From NCBI GenBank assembly GCA_955652345.1, contig CATPBV010000091.1, positions 1 to 6,322 on the forward strand: a stretch of 6,322 bases of DNA, given 5' to 3'. The notes below the pieces were generated by a model, which ran no database searches, had not been told where the DNA came from, and saw only the letters and a program-made list of their open reading frames with translations. The stretch comes from an uncultured Solirubrobacteraceae bacterium (lineage in GTDB: Bacteria; Actinomycetota; Thermoleophilia; Solirubrobacterales; Solirubrobacteraceae). The translations under genes were made by a program, and so were the position numbers. Shown here one piece after another: positions 5,936 to 6,322 of the stretch; the first letter of the stretch is position 1, and every line of letters begins with the position of its first letter.

Positions 5936-6322
5936 TCGCTCGTAGGCGCGCGTACGTGCACGCCAACGGGCTCGATCCCTGCCTCCGGCCCGATCACCCA
6001 GATCGTGTCGTCGGCGATGAACGCCTCCTGTGCGGGCGAGCCCAGTGCCGCCACCGCGAGCAGGGTGCCGCCGACCTGGTATACGTCTCGCACCGCGCCG
6101 ATCCGGAACAGGGATCGCGTCTCGTCCATCAAGTCGCCGCTGCCGGCGCGCAGCACCGTCCGCAGGTCGGCGCGGATCGCGAGTGCGGCCATCGCCGCCG
6201 AGATGTTCTCGATCTCGTCGGAGGTCACCGCCGCAACTGCGCGCGCGCGGTCGAGGGAGAGGCGCCGCAGCACCGCAGCGCTGCTGCCCCGGCCGACCAC
6301 CACGGGGATGTTGTACAGGCGG
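5932..6322 (-). CDS. RCK/TrkA-N-like NAD-binding protein (5' partial)
   Basis: The last 129 residues of a protein whose start is beyond the window's right edge; the frame is open to the last complete codon at 6321. The sequence PVVVGRG, then LSLDRARAVAAVTSDE, then a helix with NISAAMAALAI, then LRTVLR follows the second half of an RCK_N/TrkA-N Rossmann fold as in potassium channel and transporter regulators. In that family the pattern is a V-x-G-D-A-like turn, helix, AVVA-T-DD, N-x-x-x-A-x-x-A-R and VVxR. Here the usual GDA turn reads GRG. The dinucleotide-binding G-x-G-x-x-G would lie upstream, off the window. After the fold come about 60 residues (GTLLAVAALG and on) resembling the start of a following domain, ending early. 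Whether the protein has ion-channel segments or a second RCK cannot be seen. Its TGA overlaps the ligase ATG (ATGA). A GTG at 6303 is internal and not the likely start. Confidence 0.7.
   Translation of the reverse strand, partial: RLYNIPVVVGRGSSAAVLRRLSLDRARAVAAVTSDEIENISAAMAALAIRADLRTVLRAGSGDLMDETRSLFRIGAVRDVYQVGGTLLAVAALGSPAQEAFIADDTIWVIGPEAGIEPVGVHVRAPTSE

Noticed and set aside
1..6322. Kinase cluster as an anti-phage defence system
   Set aside because: Kinases have standard PknB-like receptor architecture, and the neighbours are a cupredoxin, a ligase and an RCK-like protein; no defence effector, integrase or transfer signature was seen.

Overview
The window is high-G+C bacterial DNA with densely packed genes on both strands. 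It most resembles an actinobacterium, possibly of the Thermoleophilia/Solirubrobacterales type. That is an inference from codon use, the PknB-type kinases, a mycobacterial LigB-like ligase and the ectodomain style; no rRNA or marker gene is present to confirm it. No tRNA, rRNA, CRISPR array, insertion sequence or phage gene was seen.

Layout. Bases 1-1275 (+) hold the 3' part of a gene for a Ser/Thr kinase with an N-terminal FHA domain and a C-terminal membrane anchor; its 5' end is outside the window. It converges, with only 19 bases between stop codons, on a second kinase gene at 1295-3430 (-). That protein is complete at 711 residues: cytoplasmic kinase, Pro/Thr-rich linker with Trp-Pro repeats, one membrane span, and a His-containing ectodomain resembling CHRD-type domains. 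A near-consensus sigma-70 type promoter lies upstream of it. Bases 3431-4024 form a 594-base divergent intergenic region with this promoter, several inverted repeats and one doubtful 59-codon ORF. Bases 4025-4417 (+) encode a small lipoprotein with type 1 copper ligands (cupredoxin). It converges, 6 bases apart, on an ATP-dependent DNA ligase gene of the LigB type (4424-5935, -). The ligase start overlaps by 4 bases (ATGA) the stop of an upstream gene for an RCK/TrkA-N-like protein (5932-6322, -), which is cut by the window edge.

How the genes may work together. The two kinases are related: both carry a similar short motif just after the kinase domain. They probably belong to a membrane signalling module in which one kinase reads phospho-threonine through FHA and the other reads an extracellular cue through its ectodomain. 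The divergent cupredoxin lipoprotein would sit on the same face of the membrane as that ectodomain, so a metal or redox cue is a reasonable but unproven idea. The RCK-like gene and ligB look like one translationally coupled unit, unrelated in obvious function to the kinases.

The points most worth attention are the kinase with the CHRD-like sensor domain, the loss of the conserved Gly-Thr in the P+1 loop of the FHA kinase, and the RCK-LigB coupling.
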